A stretch of 64,000 bases of DNA from the NCBI RefSeq assembly GCF_006715395.1, contig NZ_VFNC01000002.1, positions 2,542,001-2,606,000 on the forward strand, in the 5' to 3' direction. This DNA comes from Streptomyces sp. SLBN-31 (lineage in GTDB: Bacteria; Actinomycetota; Actinomycetes; Streptomycetales; Streptomycetaceae). Each line of letters begins with the position of its first letter. Positions within the stretch are counted from its first letter, which is position 1. Both the position numbers and the translations under genes were made by a program. Positions 50,802-60,248 of this stretch are shown piece after piece. The notes beneath the pieces were generated by a model that did not search any database, was not told where the DNA came from, and saw nothing but the letters and a program-made list of their open reading frames with translations.

Positions 50802-52064
50802 TCAGACGTTCTCCGGCCGCAGCCGGGCCCGCTCGGCCGGGCTCGGCCCGTCCAGTGTCCCGGCGACCAGCGCGCTGCCCTTGCGCCAGTTCGTCCAGGG
50901 CAGGTTCCAGTCGCCGAAGCCGTTGCCGAAGGGCTCCATCGTGTTGCCCTGGGAGTTGACGACCTTGACGACGTCGCCCTGGCGGACGTGGTCGAAGAAC
51001 CACTCGGCGTTGTCGGTGCTCATGCCGGTGCAGCCGTGGGAGACGTTCGCGTAGCCCTGGGAGCCCACCGACCAGGGGGCGGCGTGGACGTACTCACCGC
51101 TCCAGGTGACGCGGGTGGCGTAGTACACGGGCAGGTCGTACGAGTCCGCCGAGCCCTCGGCGATGCCCACGGTGGTACCGCGCATACGTACGTACTGTTG
51201 CTTCTCCAGTACCACCTTGACGCCGTTGCGGGTGTCGAAGCCGGGCTTGCCGGTGGTGACCGGGATCTGCTTGACCACCTCGTCGTTCTTGTAGAACGTC
51301 AGGGAGTGCGACGAGGCGTCCGTGACGGCGATGACGCGGTCGCCGATGGTGAGCTTCAGGGGCTTGGACTTCGCGCCCCACAGCCGGTCGCCGATCTTGA
51401 CGCCGTCGAGGTCGCTGCGGACCGAGACGGTCGCGTGGGCGGGCCAGTACTCCTTGGGGCGGTAGTGGAGCTCCTTGTCGTCCACCCAGTGCCAGGCGCC
51501 CTGCACGGCGGGCACGGAGTCGACCCTGAGGGCCCGTTCGACGACTGCCCGCTGCGCCTTGTCCGCGACCGGGTTGCTCAGCTTGGCGGTGACGGGCTGG
51601 CCCACCCCGTACGTGCCCGAGTCCGGGCCGAAGGTGACCGTCAGCCGCTTCTTGGTGGTGGGCTTGCTGGTGTCGAAGGCCAGGACCTTGCGGCCGGGCG
51701 CCCCGTCGCCGTCCTCGGTGCTCACGCGGAGCGTGTAGTGGGCGTTGGCGGCCAGCGGGGAGGTGCTGTGCCACCGGGTGCCGTCGGCGGAGAGTTCGCC
51801 CGTCACGTAGCGCCCTGTGGCGTCCACGGCGGTGACGTCGGTGATGCGGCCGTCGCCGTCCCGGGCGGTGACCTCCAGGGGCTTGTCCGGGTCGGCCTTC
51901 TTCCGGTCGCCGGAGGGCCCGTTGAAGGAGATCTGGTCCGACGCGTCGTACGGCTTCGAGGTCAGCGGGTTGCCGCCGCTGCCGCAAGCGGTGACGCCCG
52001 CGCCGAGGGCGATCACCAGCAGCGTGCAGCTGACGACGGTGCGGGTGCGCGGAGATGTGTTCAT
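50802..52064 (-). CDS. Lipoprotein L,D-transpeptidase (YkuD)
   Basis: A 420-residue lipoprotein with a lipobox at C27 (GVTAC), Ig-like domains (about 60-250) and a C-terminal YkuD catalytic domain with SHGCTGMS (Cys345). LDTs form 3-3 peptidoglycan crosslinks, the dominant link in actinobacterial stationary phase. It sits between the divergent pseudo-receiver and ctaF with no overlap, facing the same way as the oxidase genes. ATG start. Confidence 0.92.
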   Translation of the reverse strand: MNTSPRTRTVVSCTLLVIALGAGVTACGSGGNPLTSKPYDASDQISFNGPSGDRKKADPDKPLEVTARDGDGRITDVTAVDATGRYVTGELSADGTRWHSTSPLAANAHYTLRVSTEDGDGAPGRKVLAFDTSKPTTKKRLTVTFGPDSGTYGVGQPVTAKLSNPVADKAQRAVVERALRVDSVPAVQGAWHWVDDKELHYRPKEYWPAHATVSVRSDLDGVKIGDRLWGAKSKPLKLTIGDRVIAVTDASSHSLTFYKNDEVVKQIPVTTGKPGFDTRNGVKVVLEKQQYVRMRGTTVGIAEGSADSYDLPVYYATRVTWSGEYVHAAPWSVGSQGYANVSHGCTGMSTDNAEWFFDHVRQGDVVKVVNSQGNTMEPFGNGFGDWNLPWTNWRKGSALVAGTLDGPSPAERARLRPENV

Positions 52065-52143
52065 GACCTCGACGCTAGGGAGCGGGGTCGAGCACGGCGC
52101 GCCGGATGAGGCGTACGGGGGAACGGTACTGCTGCAAACGAGG

Positions 52144-52177
52144 GAGCCCGGACCCTCCTGACGGAGTGTCCGGGCTC
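52144..52177 (-). terminator. Terminator of the ctaCDF operon
   Basis: GAGCCCGGAC and GTCCGGGCTC make a perfect 10-bp stem with an inner CTCC-TGAC-GGAG hairpin, 19 nt past the ctaF stop. Confidence 0.85.
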
Positions 52178-52196
52178 CTGACGCGTCCTTCGCGTG

Positions 52197-52595
52197 CTAC
52201 TGGGTGCGGTTCTCACCGCGGTAGTACTCGAAGACCCAGCCGTACAGGCCGACCAGGATGACCGGCGCCGAGAAGTACAGCAGCCACCAGCCGATCGCGA
52301 CCGACAGGAAGGCCAGCGCACCGCCCACGCCGAGAGCCAGCGGCTGCCAGCTGTGCGGGCTGAAGAACCCGACCTCGCCGGCGTCGTCCGCGACGTCGGC
52401 ATCCCTGTTGTCCTGCGCGCCCACGTCGACCCGCCGGGCGGTGAAGCCCAGGTAGAAGCCGACCATGATGCTCAGACCGAAGGCCAGGAAAAGGGCCGTG
52501 GTGCCGGCCGGCTCCTTCGACCACACGCCATAGACGACCGCCATGACGAGCAGGAAGACGCTCAGCCACATGAACATCTTGCCCTGGATCTTCAC
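52197..52595 (-). CDS. ctaF: Cytochrome c oxidase subunit IV (actinobacterial CtaF)
   Basis: A 132-residue protein with about four membrane helices and a hydrophilic loop ([16 protein letters not shown]), typical of the actinobacterial oxidase subunit IV. It overlaps ctaD by 4 nt (ATGA). The end [12 protein letters not shown] is a family feature. M. tuberculosis Rv2199c is the syntenic homologue. Confidence 0.9.
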   Translation of the reverse strand: MKIQGKMFMWLSVFLLVMAVVYGVWSKEPAGTTALFLAFGLSIMVGFYLGFTARRVDVGAQDNRDADVADDAGEVGFFSPHSWQPLALGVGGALAFLSVAIGWWLLYFSAPVILVGLYGWVFEYYRGENRTQ

Positions 52596-54328
52596 TTGCC
52601 GGCCTCCTTGCCACCAGCCAGAGCCTTCTCACCGTGAGGCGCGTTCTCGAGCTGGTCGAGAGCGGCGATCTCCGGGTGGTGAAGGTCGAACGCCGGGGAT
52701 TCACTGCGGATCCGCGGCAGCGTGAGGAAGTTGTGCCGCGGGGGCGGGCAAGAGGTCGCCCACTCCAGCGAACGGCCGTAGCCCCACGGGTCGTCGACGC
52801 CGACCGGCTTGCCGTACTTGGCGGTCTTCCACACGTTGTAGAGGAACGGCAGGATCGACATGCCGAGCAGGAACGAGCCGATCGTCGAGACCGTGTTCAG
52901 GGCCGTGAAGCCGTCGGCCGCCAGATAGTCGGCGTAACGACGGGGCATGCCCTCCGCGCCCAGCCAGTGCTGCACCAGGAACGTGGTGTGGAAGCCGATG
53001 AACAGCGTCCAGAACGTGATCTTGCCGAGGCGCTCGTCGAGCATCTTGCCGGTCATCTTCGGCCACCAGAAGTGGAAGCCGGAGAACATGGCGAAGACGA
53101 CGGTGCCGAAGACGACGTAGTGGAAGTGCGCCACCACGAAGTACGAGTCGGACACGTGGAAGTCCATCGGCGGCGACGCCAGGATGACGCCGGTCAGTCC
53201 GCCGAAGGTGAAGGTGATGAGGAAGCCGGTCGCCCACAGCATCGGGGTCTCGAAACTCAGCGACCCCTTCCACATCGTGCCGATCCAGTTGAAGAACTTC
53301 ACACCGGTCGGAACCGCGATGAGGAACGTCATGAAGGAGAAGAACGGCAGCAGCACACCGCCGGTGACGTACATGTGGTGCGCCCACACCGTCACGGACA
53401 GACCCGCGATCGCGATGGTCGCGCCGATCAGGCCCATGTAGCCGAACATCGGCTTGCGGGAGAAGACCGGGATGACCTCGGAGATGATGCCGAAGAACGG
53501 CAGCGCGATGATGTACACCTCTGGATGGCCGAAGAACCAGAAGAGGTGCTGCCAGAGCAATGCTCCGCCGTTGGCCGAGTCGAAGACGTGTGCCCCGAAT
53601 TTCCGATCCGCCTCCAGCGCGAACAGCGCGGCGGCAAGGACGGGGAAGGCGAGCAGGACCAGCACCGCGGTCAGCAGCACGTTCCACACGAAGATCGGCA
53701 TACGGAACATCGTCATGCCCGGCGCGCGCATGCAGATGATCGTGGTGATGAAGTTGACCGCGCCGAGGATGGTGCCGAAGCCGGAGAAGGCCAGACCCAT
53801 GATCCACATGTCGGCGCCGACACCCGGGGAGCGGACCGCGTCCGACAGCGGGGAGTAGGCGAACCAGCCGAAGTCGGCCGCGCCCTGCGGGGTCAGGAAG
53901 CCGCCCACCGCGATCGTCGAGCCGAACAGGTACAGCCAGTAGGCGAACATGTTCAGCCGGGGGAAGGCCACGTCCGGGGCGCCGATCTGCAGCGGCATGA
54001 TCCAGTTCGTGAAACCGGCGAACAGCGGCGTCGCGAACATCAGCAGCATGATCGTGCCGTGCATCGTGAACGCCTGGTTGAACTGCTCGTTCGTCATGAT
54101 CTGCAGACCGGGACGGGCGAGCTCGGCGCGCATCAGCAGCGCCATCACACCGCCGATCAGGAAGAACGCGAACGACGTGACCAGGTACAGCGTGCCGATC
54201 GTCTTGTGGTCAGTGGTCGTCAGCCACTTGATCACGACACCGCCGCGGTTCTGGCGCCGGACCGGCAGCTCGTCCGTGTAGTGGGACCCTGCTGCCGCGG
54301 CACCCTGGGGTTCGTTGAGGATGCTCAC
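52592..54328 (-). CDS. ctaD: Cytochrome c oxidase subunit I
   Basis: A 578-residue haem-copper oxidase subunit with 12 helices. [14 protein letters not shown] carries the cross-linked His-Tyr, AHHMYVTG the CuB histidines, and [11 protein letters not shown] the haem a3/a ligands; HGTIMLLMF holds the low-spin haem ligand. GTG start (MSILNEPQG), overlapping ctaC by 4 nt. It forms the aa3 oxidase core with ctaC, ctaE and ctaF. Unlike M. tuberculosis, where ctaD is elsewhere, here it lies between ctaC and ctaF. Confidence 0.97.
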   Translation of the reverse strand: MSILNEPQGAAAAGSHYTDELPVRRQNRGGVVIKWLTTTDHKTIGTLYLVTSFAFFLIGGVMALLMRAELARPGLQIMTNEQFNQAFTMHGTIMLLMFATPLFAGFTNWIMPLQIGAPDVAFPRLNMFAYWLYLFGSTIAVGGFLTPQGAADFGWFAYSPLSDAVRSPGVGADMWIMGLAFSGFGTILGAVNFITTIICMRAPGMTMFRMPIFVWNVLLTAVLVLLAFPVLAAALFALEADRKFGAHVFDSANGGALLWQHLFWFFGHPEVYIIALPFFGIISEVIPVFSRKPMFGYMGLIGATIAIAGLSVTVWAHHMYVTGGVLLPFFSFMTFLIAVPTGVKFFNWIGTMWKGSLSFETPMLWATGFLITFTFGGLTGVILASPPMDFHVSDSYFVVAHFHYVVFGTVVFAMFSGFHFWWPKMTGKMLDERLGKITFWTLFIGFHTTFLVQHWLGAEGMPRRYADYLAADGFTALNTVSTIGSFLLGMSILPFLYNVWKTAKYGKPVGVDDPWGYGRSLEWATSCPPPRHNFLTLPRIRSESPAFDLHHPEIAALDQLENAPHGEKALAGGKEAGK

Positions 54329-55287
54329 AGGTTGTTCGTCTCCCGGTTCTTCTCGTGGCTCGTCTGCGCGATGCCGGCGGGAACGTAACCGGTCTGCCCC
54401 TTCTTGGCGAGTTCCTTGAGGTGCTGCTCGTAGCGGTCCGGGGAGACGACCTTCACGTTGAACAGCATCCGGGAGTGGTCGACGCCGCACAGCTCGGCGC
54501 ACTTGCCCAGGAAGGTGCCCTCCTTGTTGGGGGTCACCTGGAAGGAGTTGGTGTGGCCGGGGATGACGTCCATCTTCATCAGGAACGGCACCACCCAGAA
54601 GGAGTGGATGACGTCACGCGAGGTGAGGACGAAGCGGACCGTCTTGCCCTTGGGCAGCCACAGCGTCGGACCCGGGTTGTTGGTCTGCGGGTTCCGCGTG
54701 GCGGGCGTACCGACGTCGTAGACGCCACCCGCGTTCGCCGGGAATTCCTTCTTGAACCGGTCCGGGATGGCGGCCAGGTTCTTGTCGGTCTTCGCGTCGC
54801 CGGTGACACCGCTGACGGGCGTGATGTAGTTGAAGCCCCAGCTCCACTGGTAGCCGACGACGTTGACCGTCACGTCGGGCTTCTTGTCCGTGAGGCTGAG
54901 GAGCTTCGACTCGTCACGGGCCGTGAAGTAGAAGAGCACCGAGACGATGATGAGCGGGACGACCGTGTACAGCGCCTCGATCGGCATGTTGTACCGGGTC
55001 TGCGGGGGAACCTCGACCTTGGTCCGGCTGCGCCGGTGGAAGATCGCGCTCCAGATGATCAGACCCCACACCAGCACGCCGACGGCGAGCGCGGCAGCCC
55101 AGGAGCCCTGCCACAGCGAGAGGATCCGCGGAGCCTCTTCGGTGGTCGGGGTGGGCATACCAAGGCGGGGGAAGTCCTTGTATGTGCAACCGGTGGCGGT
55201 CGCCAGGACCAGGCCCGCGGTCATTGCCTGCAGCAGCTTCCGCCGCATCGGGCGCCGCGGCGAGCGGTCGGAGCCGTTGGGACTCAC
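54325..55287 (-). CDS. ctaC: Cytochrome c oxidase subunit II
   Basis: A 320-residue CuA-containing lipoprotein-type subunit: signal peptide ending ATGC (Cys34), two membrane helices (about 62-82 and 106-126) and a C-terminal cupredoxin domain with [12 protein letters not shown], ligands C263, C267, H271 and M274. It takes electrons from QcrC. ATG start and first gene of ctaCDF, overlapping ctaD by 4 nt. An inverted repeat lies ~86 nt upstream. Confidence 0.95.
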   Translation of the reverse strand: MSPNGSDRSPRRPMRRKLLQAMTAGLVLATATGCTYKDFPRLGMPTPTTEEAPRILSLWQGSWAAALAVGVLVWGLIIWSAIFHRRSRTKVEVPPQTRYNMPIEALYTVVPLIIVSVLFYFTARDESKLLSLTDKKPDVTVNVVGYQWSWGFNYITPVSGVTGDAKTDKNLAAIPDRFKKEFPANAGGVYDVGTPATRNPQTNNPGPTLWLPKGKTVRFVLTSRDVIHSFWVVPFLMKMDVIPGHTNSFQVTPNKEGTFLGKCAELCGVDHSRMLFNVKVVSPDRYEQHLKELAKKGQTGYVPAGIAQTSHEKNRETNNL

Positions 55288-55372
55288 GTAGCGCCTTCCC
55301 GAGAGTCTCGCCCGCGCGTGTTGGCTGCGGCCTGCCTTCTTCGGTGGTCGGTCGCCGCCCTGCGTCGGGCAG

Positions 55373-55401
55373 GGGTTTGGATGTTTATGCGGACCAAACC
55401 C
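55373..55401. promoter_or_regulatory. Inverted repeat upstream of ctaC
   Basis: GGGTTTGG (55373-55380) and CCAAACCC (55394-55401) are perfect 8-bp arms spaced by 13 nt, ~86-114 nt upstream of ctaC. AT-rich ATGTTTATG lies between them. It may be an operator for the ctaCDF unit. Confidence 0.45.
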
Positions 55402-55550
55402 TAGCCGACGCTCTCCGGGGGTTCGCGGGGAGGGGTGCCTAGTGGGCGGGGCGGTTCGCTGGATTGGCGGCTGCGGGTGGGATTGTGGCTTGTCGCGCAG
55501 TTCCCCGCACCCCTGGGACGCTGCTCCGAGGGACGTCTTAGCGTGTGCGT

Positions 55551-56927
55551 ATGCCCTACTTCGACGCCGCTTCCAGTGCTCCGCTCCATCCCGTTGCCCG
55601 TCAGGCGCTGTTGGCCTCGCTCGACGAGGGGTGGGCCGACCCCTCCCGGCTCTACCGGGAAGGACGCCGGGCGCGGCTGCTGCTGGACGCGGCGCGGGAG
55701 GCCGCCGCCGAGGCCGTGGGGTGCCGGGCGGACGAGCTGGTCTTCACCTCCTCCGGTACGGCGGCCGTACACACCGGCGTCGCGGGCGCGTTGGCGGGCC
55801 GGCGGCGGGTCGGACGTCACCTGATCGTGTCCGCCGTCGAACATTCCTCGGTGCTCCACGCCGCCGACACGCACGAGGCCGGCGGCGGGACTGTCACCCA
55901 CATGGCGGTGGACCGAGCGGGGGCGGTGGATCCGTCGGCCTACCCCGCCGCGCTCCGGCCGGACACCGCGCTGGCCTGTCTGCAGTCGGCCAACCACGAG
56001 GTGGGGACCGTGCAGCCGGTGGCGGAGGTGGCCGAGGCGTGCCGGGCGGCCGGGGTGCCACTGCTGGTGGACGCGGCGCAGTCGCTGGGGTGGGGGGCCG
56101 TCGAGGGCGACTGGTCGCTGCTGACCGCGAGCGCCCACAAATGGGGCGGGCCGGCCGGAGTCGGACTGCTGGCCGTCCGCAAGGGGGTGCGGTTCGCCGT
56201 TCAAGGGCCCGCCGACGAGCGGGAGTCCGGGCGGGCCGCCGGGTTCGAGAACCTTCCGGCGATCGTGGCGGCGGCCGCCTCGCTGCGGGCGGTGCGGGAC
56301 GAGGCGGCGCAGGAGGCGGTACGGCTGCGGGAGCTGACGGAGCGGATCCGGGTGCGGGTGCCCGAACGGGTCCCGGACGTGGAGGTGGTGGGCGATGCCG
56401 TACGGCGCCTGCCGGGGATCGTCACCTTCTCCTGTCTCTATGTCGACGGGGAGACATTGCTGCACGAGCTGGACCGGGAGGGTTTCTCCGTCTCGTCCGG
56501 ATCGTCCTGCACGAGCAGCACGCTGACGCCCAGCCATGTGCTGAAGGCGATGGGCGTGCTGAGTGAGGGGAATGTGCGGGTTTCCCTGCCGCCGGGGACG
56601 GCGGCGGAGGACGTGGAGCGGTTCCTGGAGGTGCTGCCGCGGGCGGTGGCGGCGGTGCGGGAGAAGCTGGGGGCGCCGACGCCCACGACCGTGCGGCACC
56701 GGGACGCCCTGGTCGTGGACGCCCTGGGCAAGCTGTGCCCGCTGCCCGTCATCGAGCTGGCCAAGGTCATCGGCGAGGTCCCGGTCGGCGGCACGGTACG
56801 GGTCCTGGCCGACGACGAGGCGGCCCGGCTGGACATCCCGGCGTGGTGCGAGATGCGCGGGCAGGAGTATGTCGGCGAGGAGCCGGCGGACCACGGTGCC
56901 GCCTATGTGGTCCGCCGGGTGTCGTAG
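55551..56927 (+). CDS. Cysteine desulfurase fused to TusA-type sulfur relay domain
   Basis: A 458-residue fusion. Residues 1-~375 form a group I (IscS/NifS) cysteine desulfurase with PLP Lys197 (ASAHKWGGPAG) and catalytic Cys320 in the mobile loop SSGSSCTSST. Residues ~379-458 are a TusA-like domain with the CPxP active Cys396 (GKLCPLPVIELAK). The fused domains could pass persulfide sulfur internally to ThiS, tRNA thiolation, Moco or Fe-S assembly. The ATG is used; a GTG two codons earlier is possible. Its stop abuts that of the convergent adenosine kinase-like gene. Confidence 0.9.
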   Translation: MPYFDAASSAPLHPVARQALLASLDEGWADPSRLYREGRRARLLLDAAREAAAEAVGCRADELVFTSSGTAAVHTGVAGALAGRRRVGRHLIVSAVEHSSVLHAADTHEAGGGTVTHMAVDRAGAVDPSAYPAALRPDTALACLQSANHEVGTVQPVAEVAEACRAAGVPLLVDAAQSLGWGAVEGDWSLLTASAHKWGGPAGVGLLAVRKGVRFAVQGPADERESGRAAGFENLPAIVAAAASLRAVRDEAAQEAVRLRELTERIRVRVPERVPDVEVVGDAVRRLPGIVTFSCLYVDGETLLHELDREGFSVSSGSSCTSSTLTPSHVLKAMGVLSEGNVRVSLPPGTAAEDVERFLEVLPRAVAAVREKLGAPTPTTVRHRDALVVDALGKLCPLPVIELAKVIGEVPVGGTVRVLADDEAARLDIPAWCEMRGQEYVGEEPADHGAAYVVRRVS

Positions 56928-57902
56928 TCAGGCCAGGTGCTTGCGGACCTCGGTGGCGGCGTCGTCGCCGTAGGCCTTGGTGAAGCGGTCCATGAAGTGG
57001 GCGCGGCGCAGCTGGTACTCCTGGGTGCCGACCGTCTCGATGACGAGGGTGGCGAGCATGCAGCCGACCTGGGCGGCGCGCTCCAGGGAGACGCCCCAGG
57101 CGAGGCCGGAGAGGAAGCCGGCGCGGAAGGCGTCGCCGACGCCCGTGGGGTCGGCCTTGCGCTCCTCGTCCGGGCAGCCGACCTCGATCGGGTCCTCGCC
57201 GGCCCGCTCGATACGGACGCCGCGCGCGCCGAGGGTGGTGACGCGGTGGCCGACCTTGCCCAGGATCTCGGCGTCGGACCAGCCCGTCTTGGTCTCGATG
57301 AGCCCCTTCTCGTACTCGTTGGAGAAGAGGTACGTGGCGCCGTCCAGCAGTATCCGGATCTCGTCGCCGTTCATGCGGGCGATCTGCTGGGAGAAGTCGG
57401 CTGCGAAGGGGATGGACCGGGAGCGGCACTCCTCGGTGTGGCGGAGCATCGCCTCGGGGTCGTCGGCGCCGATCAGCACGAGGTCGAGGCCGCCCACGCG
57501 GTCCGCGACGGTCTTCAGCTCGATCTGGCGGGCCTCGCTCATCGCGCCGGTGTAGAAGGAGCCGATCTGGTTGTGGTCGGCGTCCGTGGTGCACACGAAG
57601 CGGGCGGTGTGCAGGGTCTCGGAGATGCGGACCGAGTCGGTGTCGACGCCGTGCCGGTCCAGCCAGGCCCGGTACTCGTCGAAGTCGAAGCCGGCGGCGC
57701 CGACCAGGATCGGGGTCGTGCCGAGCTGCCCCATGCCGAAGGCGATGTTCGCGCCGACGCCGCCCCGACGTACGTCCAGGTTGTCGACCAGGAAGGAGAG
57801 CGAGACCGTGTGCAGCTGGTCCGCGACGAACTGGTCGGCGAAGCGGCCGGGGAAGGTCATGAGGTGGTCGGTGGCGATGGAGCCGGTGACTGCGATGCGC
57901 AC
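56928..57902 (-). CDS. adoK: PfkB-family carbohydrate kinase (adenosine kinase-like)
   Basis: A 324-residue ribokinase-fold enzyme. RGGVGANIAFGMGQLG binds the sugar, and DPTGVGDAFRAGFLSG contains the catalytic Asp and anion hole. The syntenic M. tuberculosis Rv2202c is an adenosine kinase, so this probably salvages adenosine to AMP; other nucleosides or sugars remain possible. GTG start. Divergent from the small leaderless ORF, converging with the desulfurase fusion. Confidence 0.88.
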   Translation of the reverse strand: MRIAVTGSIATDHLMTFPGRFADQFVADQLHTVSLSFLVDNLDVRRGGVGANIAFGMGQLGTTPILVGAAGFDFDEYRAWLDRHGVDTDSVRISETLHTARFVCTTDADHNQIGSFYTGAMSEARQIELKTVADRVGGLDLVLIGADDPEAMLRHTEECRSRSIPFAADFSQQIARMNGDEIRILLDGATYLFSNEYEKGLIETKTGWSDAEILGKVGHRVTTLGARGVRIERAGEDPIEVGCPDEERKADPTGVGDAFRAGFLSGLAWGVSLERAAQVGCMLATLVIETVGTQEYQLRRAHFMDRFTKAYGDDAATEVRKHLA

Positions 57903-58000
57903 GGCGTTGACTCTCCTGTGGGGAGACGATTTGACGCTTCACGCTACCGGGTCGTAGCCGAGCTCTCCAGCGGGCCGGGATCCGGCTGCGAAGTGGCCAA

Positions 58001-58018
58001 ATCTACCCGATAGTAGAT
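58001..58018. promoter_or_regulatory. Inverted repeat in adoK/small-gene intergenic region
   Basis: ATCTAC-CCGATA-GTAGAT forms 6-bp arms around a 6-nt spacer, centred ~45 nt from the small-gene start and 110 nt from adoK. A possible regulator site for either divergent gene. Confidence 0.35.
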
Positions 58019-58055
58019 CTTTCTCGACGGGCGGATCGGTGCTTACGGTTCCGGT

Positions 58056-58265
58056 ATGACGAACCTCAAGGTCCACGCCCCGGCCCCGGTCGACCTCGAA
58101 GGCGACATGGCGTCGCTGTGGGGCGACTGCGCCCGGATGGTCCCCCACTGGGCCGCTCCCGACCGGGCCCTTCCGCTTCCGGTCTCCCCCTCCCGCATCC
58201 ACGGTGTCACCGTGCCCTCCACGTCGGCCAGGCTGCTGGAGGCGATGTCCGACTACGGCGACTGA
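58056..58265 (+). CDS. Small conserved hypothetical protein
   Basis: A 69-residue frame starting MTNLKVHAPAPVDLEG and ending MSDYGD. The coding bias fits Streptomyces. The sequence is Pro- and Ser-rich with a short acidic end, with no membrane helix. TACGGT (58044-58049) ends 6 nt before the ATG, compatible with a leaderless mRNA. No domain recognised. It is divergent from adoK. Confidence 0.6.
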   Translation: MTNLKVHAPAPVDLEGDMASLWGDCARMVPHWAAPDRALPLPVSPSRIHGVTVPSTSARLLEAMSDYGD

Positions 58266-58448
58266 GCCGGCGCGGCGGGTCCGGATGCCGGCGCGGTGGC
58301 CCGGATCGGCGCGCGCGAGGGAACCGTGCGCTCCCCCGGTGCGTCCCATCGCCGTCCCCCGTAGAGGGGATGCGCGATACGACCCTTCTCCGGCCGTTTT
58401 GACAGGGTCGGGTCAGGGTTATGGGACAGCACGTGAAGGAGCGATGCG

Positions 58449-60131
58449 GTGACTAGGGAGCGACCCGACAAGGACGCCGAGGAGCAGGGCGCTGGTACTC
58501 CGGACGCCGCTTCTGAGGAAACGGGGGCGGCGGAGCCTGCGGAAGGCGCCACCGAGGCGGCCGAGGAGCAGGAGGCCGCCGAGGAGACCGAGGCCGGCGC
58601 GGCTGAGGGAGGCAACGGGGGCGACGACGAGGTGCCGGACGATGAGGTGGTACCGGACGCCACCCCCGATCCCGGTGCCGAGCACCCGCGTCCGTCCCGG
58701 CGCCGCTCCCCCGCGCTCGTCGCCTCCGTCGCCGCCGCCGTGCTGCTGGTCGGCGGTGGCGGGGCCTACCTCGCGGCGTCGGCCGCCGGCGGATCCGGTG
58801 GCCGTGCGGGCTCCGGGGCCTCCGGGGACGGCACCACTCCCCCGCCGCTCGCCCTCGACGGCTACGGCGACAGCGGCTCGAACGGGATCGCGCCCGGGGA
58901 GCCCAACCCGTACGGGGCGACGTACGAAGTCGTCGGCAGCCTGCCCGGCGGGCCGGGCTCGGCGCCCGTGTACCGGGCGGGCGGCGAGGTCACCGAGGCC
59001 GAGGTCGCCGAGCTGGCGAAGGCGCTCGGGCTCGACGGGACGCCGGTGGCGCAGGGGCAGGCCTGGCGGGTGGGGCCCGGCAAGGACCCGTCCGGGCCGG
59101 GCCTGGTCGTCGACAAGCAGGCGCCCGGAACGTGGACCTACCACCGGTACGCCGCCGGGACCGACGACTGCCGCGACGTCACCGTGTGCCACAAGGACCC
59201 GGCCAATCCGGCCGTCGGCACCGTGAGCGAGGCGGCCGCCAAGAAGGCGGCGGCGCCGGTTCTCAAGGCGGCGGGTCAGGACGACGCGAAGGTGGACGCG
59301 AGCCAGGTGATGGGCGCCCAGCGGATGGTGAACGCCGATCCGGTGGTCGGCGGACTGCCCACCTACGGCTGGACCACCGCGCTGACGGTGAGCGCGCAGG
59401 GCGAGGTGGTCGGCGGCAGTGGCCGGCTGAAGGCCCCGGTGAAGGGGGACACGTACCCGGTCCTGGGCGCGCGCCGGACGCTGGACCTGATGAACTCGGC
59501 GCCCGTCACCGATCACCGCATGGGCATCGGCGGCTGCGCCAGTCCCGTACCGCTGAAGGACCGGCTGGAGGCGCCCTGCGGGCAGGGGTCGCCGGGCGCG
59601 ACGGCGACGCCGGCGAAGCCCACGCTCACCGTGGAGAAGGCGGTCTTCGGGCTGGCCACGCACACCGTGGCCGGGCGGCCGGCGCTGGTGCCGTCCTGGC
59701 TGTTCGAGGTGCGGGCGGCGGGCGCGCAGGACCCGTTCACGGTGACGTATCCGGCGATCGACCCGAAGTACCTGGGCTCGGGGGCCTCCTCCGGACAGCC
59801 GACCCCGTCCTCGACGTCCGCTCCGGCAACCCGGGACGTGAAGGTCGAGGGCTACATCGCCGAGGGCACGGCGCTGACCGTGTCCTTCATGGGCGGGGTG
59901 TGCGGCGACTACGCGGCGACGGCGAGCGAGAGCTCCGACAAGGTGACCGTGACGGTGACCGAGACGCCGTACAAGAACCGGGTCTGCATCCTGATCGCCA
60001 AGGAGATGGTGAGGACGGTGCAGCTCAAGGAGCCGCTGGGCGACCGGAAGGTCGTGGGCTCGCACGGCGAGGAGATCCCGCAGGCGAAGCCCGGTGCGCG
60101 GCTGCCGCGGACGTCGGGCGGGGTGCGGTAG
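58449..60131 (+). CDS. Large Ala/Glu-rich membrane protein, unknown function
   Basis: A 560-residue protein with a GTG start (AAGGAG upstream). Residues 1-~85 are acidic and Ala/Glu-rich, then one membrane helix (about 93-112), then a long extracytoplasmic region with Gly/Ser/Pro linkers and conserved Cys (CRDVTVCHK, GGCASPVPL, CGDYAAT, NRVCILIAK). The domain is not a recognised fold. It ends upstream of a strong bidirectional terminator. Possible envelope or division role is speculation. Confidence 0.8.
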   Translation: MTRERPDKDAEEQGAGTPDAASEETGAAEPAEGATEAAEEQEAAEETEAGAAEGGNGGDDEVPDDEVVPDATPDPGAEHPRPSRRRSPALVASVAAAVLLVGGGGAYLAASAAGGSGGRAGSGASGDGTTPPPLALDGYGDSGSNGIAPGEPNPYGATYEVVGSLPGGPGSAPVYRAGGEVTEAEVAELAKALGLDGTPVAQGQAWRVGPGKDPSGPGLVVDKQAPGTWTYHRYAAGTDDCRDVTVCHKDPANPAVGTVSEAAAKKAAAPVLKAAGQDDAKVDASQVMGAQRMVNADPVVGGLPTYGWTTALTVSAQGEVVGGSGRLKAPVKGDTYPVLGARRTLDLMNSAPVTDHRMGIGGCASPVPLKDRLEAPCGQGSPGATATPAKPTLTVEKAVFGLATHTVAGRPALVPSWLFEVRAAGAQDPFTVTYPAIDPKYLGSGASSGQPTPSSTSAPATRDVKVEGYIAEGTALTVSFMGGVCGDYAATASESSDKVTVTVTETPYKNRVCILIAKEMVRTVQLKEPLGDRKVVGSHGEEIPQAKPGARLPRTSGGVR

Positions 60132-60180
60132 GGCGGAGCCCTGCGCGGTGGAGCGGAAAAGCGCCGCGGGAGCGCGGACG

Positions 60181-60223
60181 CGCGAAGGCGGCGGCCCGGT
60201 CGGAGGGGGCCGCCGCCTTCGCG
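60181..60223. terminator. Bidirectional terminator between convergent genes
   Basis: Seventeen-bp stem (arms 60181-60197 and 60207-60223, core GAAGGCGGCGG/CCGCCGCCTTC) with a 9-nt loop separates the membrane-protein and Fe-S-carrier genes, ending both. Confidence 0.9.
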
Positions 60224-60248
60224 GTGTTCGTCTGCCGTGCGCGGCGGC

